Assembly (NCBI GenBank): GCA_023434665.1
Contig: JAEYSM010000065.1
Coordinates: forward strand, 1-64,000
DNA: 64,000 bases
Origin: Bacteroidota bacterium
Lineage (GTDB): Bacteria; Bacteroidota; Bacteroidia; Bacteroidales; Lentimicrobiaceae
Reading direction: 5' to 3'
Shown here: positions 1-8,721 of the stretch, piece by piece
Position numbering within the stretch: the stretch's first letter is position 1
Layout of the letters: the number at the start of each line of letters is the position of its first letter
Notes under the pieces: model-generated
The model's database searches: none
Seen by the model: only the letters and a program-made list of their open reading frames with translations
Told to the model about the DNA's origin: nothing
Position numbers and translations under genes: made by a program

Positions 1-906
1 GATGGCGATTATCAGGCTTTCATGATGTGGAGCTATGAGCACCAGGATGAATGGCTTATAACACCTGAATTTGTTGCTCCAGCCGGAGATCTCGTTTTCT
101 GGTATCATGGAACCAACGGATCACCAAATCAAGACAATTATTATGTTAAGGTCTCAACTGATGATGGCAATACCTGGACTGAGCTATGGAATGCCAGTGA
201 CCTGCCTGAAGGATATAATTTTTATCAGGTTCCTGCAGTTATTGACCTCTCTGCGTATGAAGGACAAAACATCCGCATAGCATGGAATAATGTTGATGGT
301 GACGGACAAGGAGTATGGATGGTATGGGCAATAGACAACATTAGTGTTGGTGGTGTTAAGATAGATGTAAGAGACCTTGTTGTGAAGTCTTCAAGGGGTA
401 CTCATTCCAATAAGGGTTCTAATGATGCAAATTCAATCAACCCTGTAAACAGTGAAGACATGGTTCCTTATAGATATGGTAACAGGTCATTCCTGGGATA
501 CAATATCTATCTTAATGGAGAACTTGTACAAGAAGGTCTTGACCAGGAAAATTACACGTTTACTAATCTGCCTACAGGTTCACATACCGCAGGAGTTCAG
601 TCAGTGTACACTTCAGGAACTTCAGCAATCAAAACAATTGACTTCCTTATGTCGAATGTGGGAGTTGATGAAATTACAAATAGCTTCACTGTATATCCAA
701 ATCCGGCCAATGATATTGTAAATATTAATAGTAGTACTATTATGGATGGTTATTTATTGCTTGATTTAAGCGGGCGTGTTGTAAGTGCATGCAATACTGC
801 AGAATTGAATTACCAGATAAATGTTACCGGATTGGAAAATGGTATATACTTCTTACAGGTTTTAACCAACAAAGGAGTTGTTACGCATAAAGTTTTAGTT
901 AAGTGA
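1..906 (+). CDS. C-terminal part of a T9SS-secreted protein with choice-of-anchor-J-like domain
   Basis: The frame is open from base 1, so the start lies outside the window. The visible 301 residues begin with a jelly-roll-like adhesin segment of the choice-of-anchor J type (EHQDEWLITPEF, FWYHG, VWAIDNISV). A short linker and a fibronectin-like stretch (GYNIYLNGELV) follow. The last 75 or so residues are a type IX secretion type A sorting domain (VYPNPANDIVNI, GIYFLQV, HKVLVK). Such proteins are exported by Sec, moved across the outer membrane by T9SS and attached to the surface or released. The catalytic or adhesive part must be upstream. Two hairpin terminators follow the stop. Confidence 0.85.
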   Translation, partial: DGDYQAFMMWSYEHQDEWLITPEFVAPAGDLVFWYHGTNGSPNQDNYYVKVSTDDGNTWTELWNASDLPEGYNFYQVPAVIDLSAYEGQNIRIAWNNVDGDGQGVWMVWAIDNISVGGVKIDVRDLVVKSSRGTHSNKGSNDANSINPVNSEDMVPYRYGNRSFLGYNIYLNGELVQEGLDQENYTFTNLPTGSHTAGVQSVYTSGTSAIKTIDFLMSNVGVDEITNSFTVYPNPANDIVNINSSTIMDGYLLLDLSGRVVSACNTAELNYQINVTGLENGIYFLQVLTNKGVVTHKVLVK

Positions 907-951
907 GTTGTTGATGAGTTTGCGGATATAATCAGGCAAATTTTGTTTAGT

Positions 952-980
952 ACAGCAGGCAACTTCGGTTGCCTGTTGTT
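952..980 (+). terminator. Rho-independent terminator with UUCG tetraloop
   Basis: CAGGCAAC-TTCG-GTTGCCTG forms a perfect 8-bp stem with a stable UUCG loop, 45 bases after the stop of the T9SS protein gene. The stem can extend further with one mismatch. Confidence 0.75.
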
Positions 981-1020
981 ATAAAAATAAAGACTCCAGA
1001 ATAGGAGTCTTTATTTTTAT
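981..1020. terminator. Bidirectional hairpin terminator
   Basis: ATAAAAATAAAGACTCC and its near-perfect complement flank a 6-base loop, giving a long A-rich/T-rich stem. It can stop transcription from the left and also the leftward tRNA transcript. Confidence 0.8.
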
Positions 1021-1036
1021 TAACGAAATTGATTTG

Positions 1037-1109
1037 AGCGGAAAACGGGGCTCGAACCCGCGACCCTCAGCTTGGGAAGCTGATGCTCTACCGACTGAGC
1101 TACTTCCGC
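1037..1109 (-). tRNA. tRNA-Gly, anticodon CCC
   Basis: Read on the minus strand this folds as a full cloverleaf. The acceptor stem GCGGAAG pairs with TTTCCGC (last pair G-U) and the discriminator base is U, as is usual for glycine. The D arm is AGCTCAGTCGGTAGAGC. The anticodon stem TCAGC/GCTGA holds the loop TTCCCAA, so the anticodon is CCC and reads GGG. The T arm carries GGTTCGAGCCC. CCA is not encoded. The gene stands alone between a terminator and its own promoter. Confidence 0.95.
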
Positions 1110-1121
1110 ATTATAACCACG

Positions 1122-1154
1122 CAAAGTTACAAAAAGGATTTATTTTTTTACAAG
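1122..1154 (-). promoter_or_regulatory. Bacteroidetes-type promoter of tRNA-Gly
   Basis: On the minus strand TAACTTTG (1129-1122) matches the -7 consensus TAnnTTTG. CTTG (1154-1151) sits 21 bases upstream as a -33 element. The start point would fall just before the tRNA. Confidence 0.65.
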
Positions 1155-1226
1155 CGGAATAGGATAGCGCGACAAGAATTCTTTTTCCTTAATTTTACCC
1201 CAGAAAACTTTATAGAAGAATATTTT

Positions 1227-2606
1227 ATGAAAATGAAACCCCGCCTTAGTTTTTGGCAAATTTTTAATATGAGTGTCGGCTTCATGGGAATTCAGTTTGG
1301 TTTTGCACTGCAAAATGCAAATGCCAGTCGTATTCTCCAGACCTTTGGAGCTGATGTGGAACATCTTTCATGGTTCTGGCTTGTTGCTCCTATTACCGGT
1401 ATGATCGTTCAGCCAATAATTGGTCACTATAGTGACCAGACATGGAACAGATTAGGTCGTAGAAAACCTTTCTTTTTAACTGGTGCATTACTTGCTGCTA
1501 TTGGTTTGATCCTGATGCCTCAATCTCCCATGTTCGCTGCTTATATTCCGGCTTTATGGGTTGGTGCGGGTATGCTCATGATCATGGATGCCTCTTTTAA
1601 TATCGCAATGGAGCCTTTCAGGGCCTTAGTAGCTGACAAATTGCCAACTGACCAGAGAACGTTGGGATTTTCCATACAGACTACCCTGATCGGCGTAGGG
1701 GCTGTTATTGGTTCCTGGTTACCTTATGTTCTCACAAATTGGATGGGTATTTCCAACACGGCAACCATCGGGCATGCTCCCTCAAACATAATTATCTCGT
1801 TTTTTGTAGGAGCTGCTGTGCTTGTGAGCACTATACTGTGGACAATTTTCACAACCAAGGAATATCCACCCGAACAGATGGCGGAATATGAAGTGCATGA
1901 TCCTGAGATGGATAAGATTGCAAAAAGCAAAGAAAAATCAAGCATACTGGATATTTTCCGTGACTTTGCAAATATGCCTGCTACAATGAGACAATTAGGC
2001 CTGGTGCAGTTCTTTTCATGGTTTGCCTTGTTTTCGATGTGGGTATTTACCACTCCGGCTCTTGCTCAGCATGTCTGGGGACTCTCACCTGATGACAGGA
2101 GCTCAGAGGCTTTCAATACTGCAGGTGATTATGTGGGAGTGATATTTGGGGTTTACAACTTAGTTGCCGCAATTTTTGCCATGTTGCTCCCTGTCATTGC
2201 TTCTAAAGTTGGCAGAAGATTAACACACTCAATCTGCCTCACTATAGGGGGTTTAGGATTAATCTCGATAATGTTTGTTACTAATCCTGAAATGAAATGG
2301 ATGCTCAATATCAGCATGATTGGTGTTGGAATTGCATGGGCAAGTATCCTGGCAATGCCTTATGCTATCCTCGCTGGTTCTATTCCTGCCAGAAAGATGG
2401 GCGTTTATATGGGAATCTTTAATTTCTTTATCACTTTTCCACAGATCGTAAATGGTATTTTTGGCGGACCAATAGTGAAATATTTATACAACGAACATGC
2501 TATTTATGCAATAGTAACAGCGGGAATACTGATGATAGCAGGTGCTGTGTCAGTAGTCTTTGTCAAGGATAAAGATGATGTTGTAAATATTTTCAGAAAG
2601 AAATAA
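1227..2606 (+). CDS. MFS sugar transporter (SLC45/GPH-like, probable maltose/alpha-glucoside permease)
   Basis: A 459-residue polytopic inner-membrane protein with about 12 hydrophobic segments. The loop between helices 2 and 3 carries the family motif (HYSDQTWNRLGRRKPFF), as in SLC45-like sugar/proton symporters. An upstream in-frame ATG at 1083 lies inside the tRNA, so ATG 1227 is chosen. TTAATTTTAC, a near match to the -7 element, lies about 30 bases before it. The gene converges on the GH13/GH65 operon and they share a terminator. Uptake of maltose or a related disaccharide is inferred from this context. Confidence 0.85.
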   Translation: MKMKPRLSFWQIFNMSVGFMGIQFGFALQNANASRILQTFGADVEHLSWFWLVAPITGMIVQPIIGHYSDQTWNRLGRRKPFFLTGALLAAIGLILMPQSPMFAAYIPALWVGAGMLMIMDASFNIAMEPFRALVADKLPTDQRTLGFSIQTTLIGVGAVIGSWLPYVLTNWMGISNTATIGHAPSNIIISFFVGAAVLVSTILWTIFTTKEYPPEQMAEYEVHDPEMDKIAKSKEKSSILDIFRDFANMPATMRQLGLVQFFSWFALFSMWVFTTPALAQHVWGLSPDDRSSEAFNTAGDYVGVIFGVYNLVAAIFAMLLPVIASKVGRRLTHSICLTIGGLGLISIMFVTNPEMKWMLNISMIGVGIAWASILAMPYAILAGSIPARKMGVYMGIFNFFITFPQIVNGIFGGPIVKYLYNEHAIYAIVTAGILMIAGAVSVVFVKDKDDVVNIFRKK

Positions 2607-2633
2607 TTCACGACGTTTAGAACAGAAGATAGA

Positions 2634-2680
2634 AAAATAGCTGAATCAGGAGGAGATCCTTATTCAGCTATTTTACTTTT
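2634..2680. terminator. Bidirectional terminator between MFS gene and GH13 operon
   Basis: AAAATAGCTGAAT pairs perfectly with ATTCAGCTATTTT around a 15-base loop. T runs lie on both outer sides, so it serves the two convergent transcripts. Confidence 0.85.
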
Positions 2681-2756
2681 CCAAAAACTTTCACCAATTA
2701 AAAAGATAGTCCTGAACAATGAGTCTTTAATGCTTATAACTTAAAGGTTTTGAAGT

Positions 2757-4034
2757 TCATTTCCCCTTTAGAACAATATATTCCCACGGTTTTAACCTGA
2801 AGTAATAGTCATCGTATATGGTATAGGAATCATTTGAAAAAATGTCCACATAAACACCCTGGAGTGACACATCATGAAGATGTGCAAATTGTTCCGATCC
2901 GCTTAAGTTAAGAATTACTAGAACTTTGGAATCGCCCTCCTCTCTCATGTAAGCCAAGGTATGTCTGCCGTTTCTGGTATCGTACAGAATTAATTTCCCT
3001 CCATAAGGACCACTCCACAATGCTTCGGTTGTCTTCTTAAGATTGATGAGTTTTGCATAAAGCGGAAACATTTTGTCATCTTTCCACTCAATTTCATCCT
3101 TTTCGAAGAAACTGAGACGTTTATGGTTTCCGGATTCTTGTCCACTATAAATTAAAGGAATTCCTGTCAGTGTAAAATAAAGTACGGTGAAAGCCTCCAG
3201 TCCTTCGCCCAACCGCTCTAATTCTGAACCATTCCATGAATTCTCATCATGATTTGAGGTGAACATAAGTTGATAAGCATGTGAAGGGAATTGATAGATT
3301 TCATGCTCAAGCATTGAGGTTAGATCCCAGCAGGTACTCTCCCCTTTTGCAATTCTATTAAAAGTATGGAAAATATTCCAGTTATAAATTACATCAAAAG
3401 CACCATCAATTAACTCACGCTGCTCAGCTTCAGCAAGCATAAAAACAGGCTTCACAGTATCGAGTTCCTTACGGGCAAATCTCCAGAATTCAGTAGGAAC
3501 TAGATTAGCCATATCGCATCTGAACCCGTCAATGTTGGTCTCCCTGATCCAAAATTTCATCGTCTCAACCATATATTCACGCATATCTCTCACTTTATAA
3601 TTGAGTTCGATAACATCCGTCCACTCATCATTAGGTGGTTTAAACCCACCACTTTCATTGCATGTATAAAAATATGGATGTGTTTGTGTCAGTACATTAT
3701 CCCAGGAAGTGTGGTTTGCTACCCAATCGATAATAACATACATTCCCATCTGATGAATTTTTTCAATCAGGGCGGCAAATTCCTCCAGTGTACCACAAGC
3801 CGGATCAACAGTTCGATAATCTCTTATACTGTAATAACTTCCAAGCGTGCCTTTTCGTTCTAAAACCCCGATAGGCTGAATGGGCATAAACCATAAAATT
3901 CCAACACCCAGGTTTTTCAAACGGGGAAGATGTGCTTCAAACTCCTTTATCGTCCCCGATTTAGTGTACTGACGAAGATTAACTTCGTAAATCGTAAGAT
4001 TCTTACTCCATTCAACTGGTAGGTTTTTATTCAT
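2757..4034 (-). CDS. GH13 alpha-amylase-family glycoside hydrolase, cytoplasmic
   Basis: A 425-residue TIM-barrel enzyme without a signal peptide. The four GH13 regions are visible: DWVANHTS (I), GFRCDMANLV with the nucleophile Asp (II), LAEAEQ with the acid Glu (III) and TSNHDE with the third acidic residue (IV). Start ATG 4034 is preferred to an in-frame TTG two codons upstream. It is the last gene of the operon that begins with the GH65 fusion. Hydrolysis or transfer on imported maltodextrins is likely; the exact specificity (alpha-glucosidase, maltogenic or trehalose-related) cannot be read from the motifs. Confidence 0.9.
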   Translation of the reverse strand: MNKNLPVEWSKNLTIYEVNLRQYTKSGTIKEFEAHLPRLKNLGVGILWFMPIQPIGVLERKGTLGSYYSIRDYRTVDPACGTLEEFAALIEKIHQMGMYVIIDWVANHTSWDNVLTQTHPYFYTCNESGGFKPPNDEWTDVIELNYKVRDMREYMVETMKFWIRETNIDGFRCDMANLVPTEFWRFARKELDTVKPVFMLAEAEQRELIDGAFDVIYNWNIFHTFNRIAKGESTCWDLTSMLEHEIYQFPSHAYQLMFTSNHDENSWNGSELERLGEGLEAFTVLYFTLTGIPLIYSGQESGNHKRLSFFEKDEIEWKDDKMFPLYAKLINLKKTTEALWSGPYGGKLILYDTRNGRHTLAYMREEGDSKVLVILNLSGSEQFAHLHDVSLQGVYVDIFSNDSYTIYDDYYFRLKPWEYIVLKGK

Positions 4035-4057
4035 ACGCAAAATATTCTGTTACGCCA

Positions 4058-4696
4058 TTACCTGGCTTTTCTTACTTTGTATTCTTTATCTATGAACAAA
4101 TCAGCACGGTCCTTAAGTGACTGTACTACCTGGTGCTCTCTTTCGAGGACTCGCATTCTGTATTCGTTTTGGGGCTCTTTGCCTCTAACAACCTGAGCTT
4201 TCTTTGTCTCGTGATAAGTGAGTTCAATAAAAATCTTAAGATCAACTCCTTCTGTCTTAATGGCATACAGACCATCAATTATCAGCATTTCAACGCCGTT
4301 GAAATCTGTTGTAAGTTGATCAACCTGCTCAGTCACTAAATCAACGCATGGCATGGAGGATGTCCGGTTGTTTCTGAAGTCCTCAAGATTCCTGTATATT
4401 GTATCCCAATCATATTCTGTGTATCCAACGGCTGTCTCGATTCCGTGAGTTTTTCTCCACTCTGTTCTTTCCAATGGATGAGTGAGATAATAATTATCGA
4501 TATGGATTGGTTTGCAGACGATTCCCTCTTTTCTGAGCATCCGCGCTATAACATGTGCCAATTCTGATTTTCCGGAACCGCTTTCACCAGATACTGCAAT
4601 TGTAAATTTGTCTTTTCTTTTTTCCAGAATGAAAGGAAGAATTTCACGGGCAGCTGCCTCATGTTTTTCACTTATCAGTAATACATCTCCAAGCAT
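4058..4696 (-). CDS. Uridine-kinase-like P-loop kinase (intact Walker A)
   Basis: 212 residues. An intact P-loop GESGSGKS lies at residues 37-44. HIDNYY follows, with the Asp that acts as base in uridine kinases, then IIDGLYA near residue 140 and a basic lid-like segment (VVRGKEPQNEYRMRVLERE). The fold is the uridine kinase/phosphoribulokinase family. Its place between a sugar phosphorylase and GH13, 17 bases before the latter, suggests the true substrate may be a sugar or nucleoside made in this pathway; that is inference. It is a tandem paralogue of the next gene upstream. Confidence 0.8.
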   Translation of the reverse strand: MLGDVLLISEKHEAAAREILPFILEKRKDKFTIAVSGESGSGKSELAHVIARMLRKEGIVCKPIHIDNYYLTHPLERTEWRKTHGIETAVGYTEYDWDTIYRNLEDFRNNRTSSMPCVDLVTEQVDQLTTDFNGVEMLIIDGLYAIKTEGVDLKIFIELTYHETKKAQVVRGKEPQNEYRMRVLEREHQVVQSLKDRADLFIDKEYKVRKAR

Positions 4697-4758
4697 ATAA
4701 AAAATCTTAAAAAATTCAGAATTAATCGGTTATCTATTCAATATTGTTTGTAAGTACT

Positions 4759-5409
4759 TTATTCAATTGCTGTTGGTCTCAACGCTTCTAAGTTAGTATC
4801 AAAATCAATATAAAAATCAGCCAGTTTCTTTAATGATTGAACTACACGGTGCTCCTGCATTAAAATCTGCATCCTGAAATCATCTATCTCCTCTTTCCCC
4901 GAAAGTTTTTGTACAGGCATTGTATCCTTATAGTTATTTTCGATAAATACTTTCAGGTCAGCCTGCTCTAGTTTCATAGCATATAAACCTGCGACAATCA
5001 GCAGATCAATATCCTTAAAATCAGTTATTAAATGATCAACCTGACCAGTAAATAAGTCCACAATGGGTAACGTAGCTTTCTTTCCTTTCTTAAAAGCCTC
5101 AATGCTTTCATTTATGGCCTCCCAGTCGTACTCATCAGTCCCTATTTTATCAATGCCATTTTCTTTTCGCCAGGCGGTCCGTTCTGTTGGTGCAATCTTA
5201 TAATAACTGTCCAGATAAAGTATTTTTACCCGGATGTTTTCAGCTTTCAGCAGTCTTCCTATTACATAAGCAATTTCTGCTTTGCCGGTTTCAACCTCCC
5301 CCGATAGTGAGATAATATACTTCTTTTTAAATTCAGGCAATACCCTATCAAGGACCATTTTTGCAGCATTTTCATGCGTTTTATTCAAAAACAAAATCTC
5401 GTTTATCAT
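4759..5409 (-). CDS. Degenerate paralogue of uridine-kinase-like protein
   Basis: 216 residues, colinear with its neighbour over the whole length (LYLDSYY, TERTAWRKENGI, EYDWEAI, DLFTGQVDHLITDF, HRVVQSLKKLADFYID). The P-loop reads GEVETGKA at residues 37-44, so the Mg-coordinating Ser/Thr after the Lys is Ala. The IIDGLYA motif of the neighbour reads IVAGLYA, losing the Asp. The catalytic-base Asp (LYLDSYY) remains. This looks like a tandem duplicate that lost or changed ATP binding and may be a pseudokinase partner of the intact copy. The frame is clean, so it is under selection or recent. Confidence 0.8.
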   Translation of the reverse strand: MINEILFLNKTHENAAKMVLDRVLPEFKKKYIISLSGEVETGKAEIAYVIGRLLKAENIRVKILYLDSYYKIAPTERTAWRKENGIDKIGTDEYDWEAINESIEAFKKGKKATLPIVDLFTGQVDHLITDFKDIDLLIVAGLYAMKLEQADLKVFIENNYKDTMPVQKLSGKEEIDDFRMQILMQEHRVVQSLKKLADFYIDFDTNLEALRPTAIE

Positions 5410-5465
5410 TGTAGTTAAATTTAGTATGGGAAGAATATGTGACCTTAAACTTTAAGGATAATGTA

Positions 5466-8400
5466 TTAACTGATCACCGGATAATTTATTATCACTGAAT
5501 CAGTCTTGGATAACTGAACACGCTGACCACAAATTTCAATCTCTGTTTCCCCGGCTCTTTCTGTAAGAGGCTTTACTTCTACAGTATCAGCTGTAACTTT
5601 TACTGAGTAATCGTTATCGCGGAATGTGAAATTGAATTGAATGGAATTCCATGTTTTAGGAAGACTTGGATTTATGCGAACAATCTCACCCTCAATATTT
5701 AATCCTGCGTAAGCATGCAATGCAATCAGGATAGTACCAGCCATTACACCCAGATGAATTCCTTCGGCTGTAGTACCTCCCTGAATATCGTTATAATCAC
5801 TTGTCAGGGCATCCTGATAAAGTATTCTGCTTAACTCGGTATCACCGATCATATTGGCCAGTTGGGCATGGACTACACGACTTAATGTAGAACCATGAGA
5901 AGTTCTCGCAAGATAATATTCCATATTTACTTTCAGAAAATCGGGCTTTAACTTGTAACCCATTTCTGATATGATATCCCTGACCTCACTTTCATCCAGA
6001 ATGTAGAAGAGCATCAGAGTATCGGCTTGCTTGGCCACTTTATATTCATCAGCTGATTTGCCTTCAACCTTTAAGATCCTGTCGAGGCGATATATGTTTC
6101 CATACTTTTTCTTGTAATAATCCCAATCCAGTTCCTTTAATTCGAAATACCCATCGTATTGGGCAATTACACCCTCATCAGATATTACCAGATTAAGGTT
6201 ACGAGCAATCTTTTGCCACTCATTTATTTCATCATGGCTTATATAACTATAATCTTTGTTATCTGCATTCTGTGAGACCAGTCCCTCATATATTTTAGAA
6301 GCTTTTTTGAATGCCCAGGCTGACAATACATTAGTATAGGCATTATCTCTTAAGCCACCCTTTTCAGCATCGGGGTATTGTTCATGAAATTCATCAGGAC
6401 CCATAACTTCAGCAATATGATAGCGACCGGTCTTAGCATCAGGTTGTGCCTTACTGGCCCAGAATCTGCAGATATCAAAAAACATTTCTGCACCATACTT
6501 CTGCATGAATTCATTATCGCCGGTAGTATGCACATATTGCCAGATATTATAAGCAATGGCCAATGAAACATGTCGTTGCAAAGAGCTATAATCATCACCC
6601 CAGTGACCTGTTAGAGGATTAAGATGCACAATTTGCGTCTCCTCTCTCCCATCGCTACCACTTTGCCAGGGGAACATAGCTCCTTTATAGCCATATTGGG
6701 CTGCATATTCCCTTGCTTTTTCCAGCCGTCGGTACCTGTACATCAGTGTTGCCTTAGCTGTTGCAGGAAGATGAATATTGTAAAATGGTAAAATGAACAA
6801 TTCATCCCAGAAAATATGTCCCCTGTAAGCTTCACCATGCAAACCACGGGCAGTGAAGCTAGCATCAATTTTATTATTATGTGGTGATGCTGAAACCATC
6901 AGATGGTACAAATGCAATCGCAGAAGTTTCTGATCGAGTCTGCTTCCGTCAACTTGTACGTCTATCTTCTCCCAAAGTTTTGCCCATGCCTGCTGACTGG
7001 AAATAGCCACTTCCATATACCTGACCGGAACACTAACCAGTTTTTGAGCTTCCTTTAAAGGGAATTCGGTATCATCCGGTTTAGAGGTGTATATACCCAC
7101 AATCTTTTCTAAGGTGATAGACTGTCCTTGTATCACATCATATGAAAACTCCTGGGTGACACAAGAAGGTGAAAGTGAAGTACGTGGCTCAAGTATCAGT
7201 TCATGTTCTTCAAGAAATATCCTATGTGTAATAGCTTCAGCAATGGTTATTCCGGATTGAACAGTTTCAACAACCACGTGTATATGGTTTCCCATGTGAC
7301 CCTCTTCAACCGGCTTCAGATGTTTCTGATTCAAGTCCCTATACCTGTCAACTCCCTCATTTATAATATCACCTTTTATACCTGAATGTAGTGTGATTTT
7401 TCCTGAGTAGCTTAAAGGAGTAACTGTATACTGTATTGCACCTAAATGGGGATTTGCCATCGAGAGAACTCTATAAGAATCGATAGCAGTTATTCTACCC
7501 ATCGGATCTTCAAAAACGATTTTCCTGCTAAATACCCCTGTGCGGAAATCCAAATGCTTATTAAATTCAAGAAACTTTGCATTATCAAAATTAAACCAGG
7601 GCTCATCATCAATTTTGAAAGTAACCGGAAGCCAGTTTGGGATATTAACAAAATCTTCATTCTCAATCATCCTGTCACCTACCTTTGATGATAAGCGGTT
7701 ATATAGTCCTGCAATGTATGTACCCGGGCTGTATACTTTAGAAGAAACACTTTCTTCCATAGCACCACGGGTTCCTATATAGCCGTTGCCTACTGTAAGC
7801 AATGCTTCCCTCGTTTTTTCCTTAATCGGATCAAACTCCTGATATGTAAGTGTCCAAAGCTCGTTTTCAATCCCTTCCTGAAACCAGTCGTTGATCCCTT
7901 CGAGGGATATTTCTGAAAGATCGGTCACTACCAGGTCTGCACCATTAAGTAGTAATTCCTCTTCATTTTCCTCCCGGGCAATTCCAAGTACCAGACCAAA
8001 ATCTCCTTTTTTACCTGCCTGCACACCCGAGACAGCGTCCTCAACAACAGCTGTACGTTCATAAGAAACACCCATATTATCAGCAGCTGTCGTGAAAATA
8101 TCTGGCTCAGGTTTACCTTTAAGATTCAGTTCTGCTGATACAACACCATCAACCCTTGTTTCAAAAAGTGATGACAATCCCGCTGCTTGCAGGACTGGTC
8201 CACAGTTCTTACTTGAAGATGCAACACCTACTTTAATCCCTTGCTTTTTAAGCATATTGATAAGCTGGACAGTACTGTCATAAACAGCCACACCTTCTTT
8301 GCGAAGAATCTCGTTAAATGCATAATCTTTCCTGTTACCAAGCCCACATACAGTCTCTGATTCGATTGAATCTGACGGGTCACCGAAAGGTAAATCTATG

Positions 8401-8630
8401 CCGCGTGAATGTAAAAAATCCTGGACACCTTTATACCTGGGTTTACCATCAACATAAGGTAAATAATCGCCGGTATGGCTGAATTCTTTAAACGGAATTT
8501 TATTTCTTTTGGAATATGCTGAAAGGAATTCATCAAACATCTTTTTCCAGGCTTCACTGTGTACCAAAGCGGTTTTTGTAATGACACCGTCAAGATCGAA
8601 AATAACGGCATCGAAATGTAAATTTGGCAT
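5466..8630 (-). CDS. Beta-phosphoglucomutase / GH65 disaccharide phosphorylase fusion
   Basis: 1054 residues in two enzymes. The first 245 or so are a HAD-family beta-phosphoglucomutase (FDLDGV nucleophile motif, VASSSKN, VVEDAVSGVQAG). From about 255 on is a GH65 glycoside phosphorylase (LTVGNGYIGTRGA, YRGHIFWDELF, FPWQSGSDGREE, and GPDEFHE holding the expected general acid Glu). The phosphorylase would release beta-glucose 1-phosphate from maltose, trehalose or a similar disaccharide. The mutase half would convert it to glucose 6-phosphate. ATG 8630 is chosen because an upstream in-frame TTG (8669) overlaps the promoter -7 element. First gene of a four-gene operon. Confidence 0.92.
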   Translation of the reverse strand: MPNLHFDAVIFDLDGVITKTALVHSEAWKKMFDEFLSAYSKRNKIPFKEFSHTGDYLPYVDGKPRYKGVQDFLHSRGIDLPFGDPSDSIESETVCGLGNRKDYAFNEILRKEGVAVYDSTVQLINMLKKQGIKVGVASSSKNCGPVLQAAGLSSLFETRVDGVVSAELNLKGKPEPDIFTTAADNMGVSYERTAVVEDAVSGVQAGKKGDFGLVLGIAREENEEELLLNGADLVVTDLSEISLEGINDWFQEGIENELWTLTYQEFDPIKEKTREALLTVGNGYIGTRGAMEESVSSKVYSPGTYIAGLYNRLSSKVGDRMIENEDFVNIPNWLPVTFKIDDEPWFNFDNAKFLEFNKHLDFRTGVFSRKIVFEDPMGRITAIDSYRVLSMANPHLGAIQYTVTPLSYSGKITLHSGIKGDIINEGVDRYRDLNQKHLKPVEEGHMGNHIHVVVETVQSGITIAEAITHRIFLEEHELILEPRTSLSPSCVTQEFSYDVIQGQSITLEKIVGIYTSKPDDTEFPLKEAQKLVSVPVRYMEVAISSQQAWAKLWEKIDVQVDGSRLDQKLLRLHLYHLMVSASPHNNKIDASFTARGLHGEAYRGHIFWDELFILPFYNIHLPATAKATLMYRYRRLEKAREYAAQYGYKGAMFPWQSGSDGREETQIVHLNPLTGHWGDDYSSLQRHVSLAIAYNIWQYVHTTGDNEFMQKYGAEMFFDICRFWASKAQPDAKTGRYHIAEVMGPDEFHEQYPDAEKGGLRDNAYTNVLSAWAFKKASKIYEGLVSQNADNKDYSYISHDEINEWQKIARNLNLVISDEGVIAQYDGYFELKELDWDYYKKKYGNIYRLDRILKVEGKSADEYKVAKQADTLMLFYILDESEVRDIISEMGYKLKPDFLKVNMEYYLARTSHGSTLSRVVHAQLANMIGDTELSRILYQDALTSDYNDIQGGTTAEGIHLGVMAGTILIALHAYAGLNIEGEIVRINPSLPKTWNSIQFNFTFRDNDYSVKVTADTVEVKPLTERAGETEIEICGQRVQLSKTDSVIINYPVIS

Positions 8631-8666
8631 AAAGTCAAAATTTATTAGAAGGTGATTATTCTGATG

Positions 8667-8674
8667 CAAAGATA
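8667..8674 (-). promoter_or_regulatory. -7 element of the GH65/GH13 operon
   Basis: TATCTTTG on the minus strand fits TAnnTTTG. It lies about 37 bases before ATG 8630. No convincing -33 element was recognised. Confidence 0.55.
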
Positions 8675-8721
8675 ATGATTATAAGGATTATAAGCTTTGT
8701 AATATGTATGCTTGTCCCTTA

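Noticed and set aside
1083..1226. N-terminal extension of the MFS frame
   Set aside because: It would begin inside the tRNA-Gly gene and cross its promoter; family similarity starts at ATG 1227.
8631..8669. TTG start 13 codons upstream for the GH65 fusion
   Set aside because: The TTG is part of the TATCTTTG promoter element, and the HAD domain begins right after ATG 8630.
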